Source of the DNA: Psychrobacter cibarius
GTDB lineage: Bacteria; Pseudomonadota; Gammaproteobacteria; Pseudomonadales; Moraxellaceae
DNA: 64,000 bases
Assembly: GCF_016107535.1 (NCBI RefSeq)
Contig: NZ_JABASQ010000004.1
Coordinates: forward strand, 62,001-126,000
Direction: 5' to 3'
Part shown: one piece after another, positions 63,161 to 64,000 of the stretch
Numbering within the stretch: position 1 is the first letter of the stretch
Layout of the letters: each line of letters begins with the position of its first letter
Program-made: the position numbers and the translations under genes
Notes under the pieces: model-generated
The model's database searches: none
The model's input: the letters and a program-made list of their open reading frames with translations, nothing else
What the model was told of the DNA's origin: nothing

Positions 63161-64000
63161 TTAAACAGCATCTTTAGTGGTGACTCTACTACAGCCTTGA
63201 CCACTTATTTCACTATAACCACCTGAGAGCTTCTTCACGTGAATTTGGGTAAAAATGCGTGCTTTCAGCGCTTGCACATGAGAGATGATACCAATGATTT
63301 TACCTTCTTGTTGCAAGTTGGTTAAGGTGTCGAGGGCAATATCTAATGACTCCTCATCAAGCGTGCCAAAACCTTCATCCAAAAACAGTGAATCGACCCG
63401 CGTATTTTGGCTGGCCATTTGTGATAAGCCAAGCGCTAGAGCGAGACTGATAATAAAACCTTCGCCACCTGATAGGTTCTTGGTACTACGAATATCACCG
63501 CCTTGATAATTATCAATAACGTTGAGCTCTAGCGGATTATTAATATCGGGTGTTAGCAAATAGCGGTCACTCATTTTCTTCAATTGAATATTGGCATGGT
63601 CAATCATAATTTTAAAGGTTAAACCTTGTGCAAAATTGCGATATTTTTTACCATCTGCTGAACCGATAAGCTCATACAGCTGCTGCCACACTTGTAAGGC
63701 TTCTTTTTGAGCATTTATGGCAATATTTTGCGTTGTTTGCGCCACTTTTTGTTGTTCATTGTCTATTAGTCGCTGCTTAATTGCCCCAATTGCGCCCAAT
63801 CGCTGCTCATTCTCTAACTTGAGTTCAGTATGCTTACTGGCAAGACTGTCTCGATTCTCATCTGTCAGCTCAGTTAATGCCAAAGATACCTTTTCATCGA
63901 ATGCATGCTGCGTCTGTTTTAATTGCATGTTGGCATGATTTAAAGCCTGTTCAATAGAGGCGTATTGCTGTTGGAGCGTATCACGTGTCGCTTTCGGCAG
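63161..64000 (-). CDS. sbcC: Exonuclease SbcC, C-terminal part (runs off the window)
   Basis: The last 279 residues of the SbcC subunit of the SbcCD nuclease, which cuts DNA hairpins and processes ends. A coiled-coil stretch (rich in Glu, Lys, Leu and Gln) leads into the C-terminal half of the SMC-like ATPase head: T-K-N-L-S-G-G-E-G-F-I-I-S-L-A-L-A-L-G-L (signature motif), L-F-L-D-E-G-F-G-T-L-D (Walker B and D-loop) and I-S-H-V (switch His). The frame stays open to base 64000, so the start is outside. sbcD would be expected further along. Confidence 0.95.
   Translation of the reverse strand: MPKATRDTLQQQYASIEQALNHANMQLKQTQHAFDEKVSLALTELTDENRDSLASKHTELKLENEQRLGAIGAIKQRLIDNEQQKVAQTTQNIAINAQKEALQVWQQLYELIGSADGKKYRNFAQGLTFKIMIDHANIQLKKMSDRYLLTPDINNPLELNVIDNYQGGDIRSTKNLSGGEGFIISLALALGLSQMASQNTRVDSLFLDEGFGTLDEESLDIALDTLTNLQQEGKIIGIISHVQALKARIFTQIHVKKLSGGYSEISGQGCSRVTTKDAV

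Overview
The window looks like a piece of a Psychrobacter-type chromosome (Gammaproteobacteria, Moraxellaceae). This rests on the moderate-to-low GC content, the AT-rich intergenic spacers with strong T-tailed hairpins, and the resemblance of the encoded proteins (FabI, SerC, PurD, the 180-kDa-class NAD-glutamate dehydrogenase, DnaX) to that group. No search was run, so the genus is inferred. Most of the window is ordinary housekeeping sequence, broken by two insertion sequences and three damaged genes.

Layout. 1-7.7 kb: the tail of an unknown gene, a SIMPL-domain periplasmic protein, the 4.5S SRP RNA gene with a clear promoter, a LemA/M48 metalloprotease pair, a probable DNA polymerase III psi subunit (HolD) with a long inserted linker, and serC. 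7.9-14.6 kb: a peptide/microcin C-type ABC importer (yejA, yejB, yejE, yejF) with the glyoxalase II gene gloB between yejA and yejB. 14.8-23.4 kb: iron-dependent alcohol dehydrogenase, a fused MsrA-MsrB lipoprotein, folE, fabI, a DUF1275 membrane protein, a 54-residue protein, an SLC13 anion transporter and a metallophosphoesterase. 23.4-27.2 kb: an accessory stretch where an IS3-family element has landed five codons into a DUF1543 gene. 27.3-36.2 kb: hrpA, small lipoproteins, an AraC regulator divergent from ohr, a MliC-like lysozyme inhibitor and an EamA exporter. 36.5-40.5 kb: a DUF421 membrane protein, creD split by an IS630-family element, and a YqhA-like protein. 40.6-49.9 kb: a nadR-kinase/pnuC operon for NAD precursor salvage, a FabH-like synthase, prfA, lysS, an unrecognised 420-residue protein and dnaX, which carries eleven copies of an 18-bp repeat. 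50.1-64 kb: a LysR regulator, argD, yacG, a TrmB-like methyltransferase, an ABC1/UbiB-type kinase, purD, NAD-glutamate dehydrogenase, a WG-repeat gene cut by one in-frame amber codon, and the 3' end of sbcC running off the window.

Working connections. DnaX and the proposed HolD both belong to the clamp loader. YejABEF brings in peptides. PnuC and the NadR-type kinase take up and phosphorylate nicotinamide riboside. MsrAB and Ohr deal with oxidative damage at methionine and organic peroxides. FabI and the FabH-like enzyme act in type II fatty acid synthesis. I found no defence system, CRISPR array, prophage or secondary-metabolite cluster. The most informative signals are the split psi subunit, the dnaX repeat tract, and three independent gene lesions whose undamaged reading frames can be reconstructed directly from the sequence.
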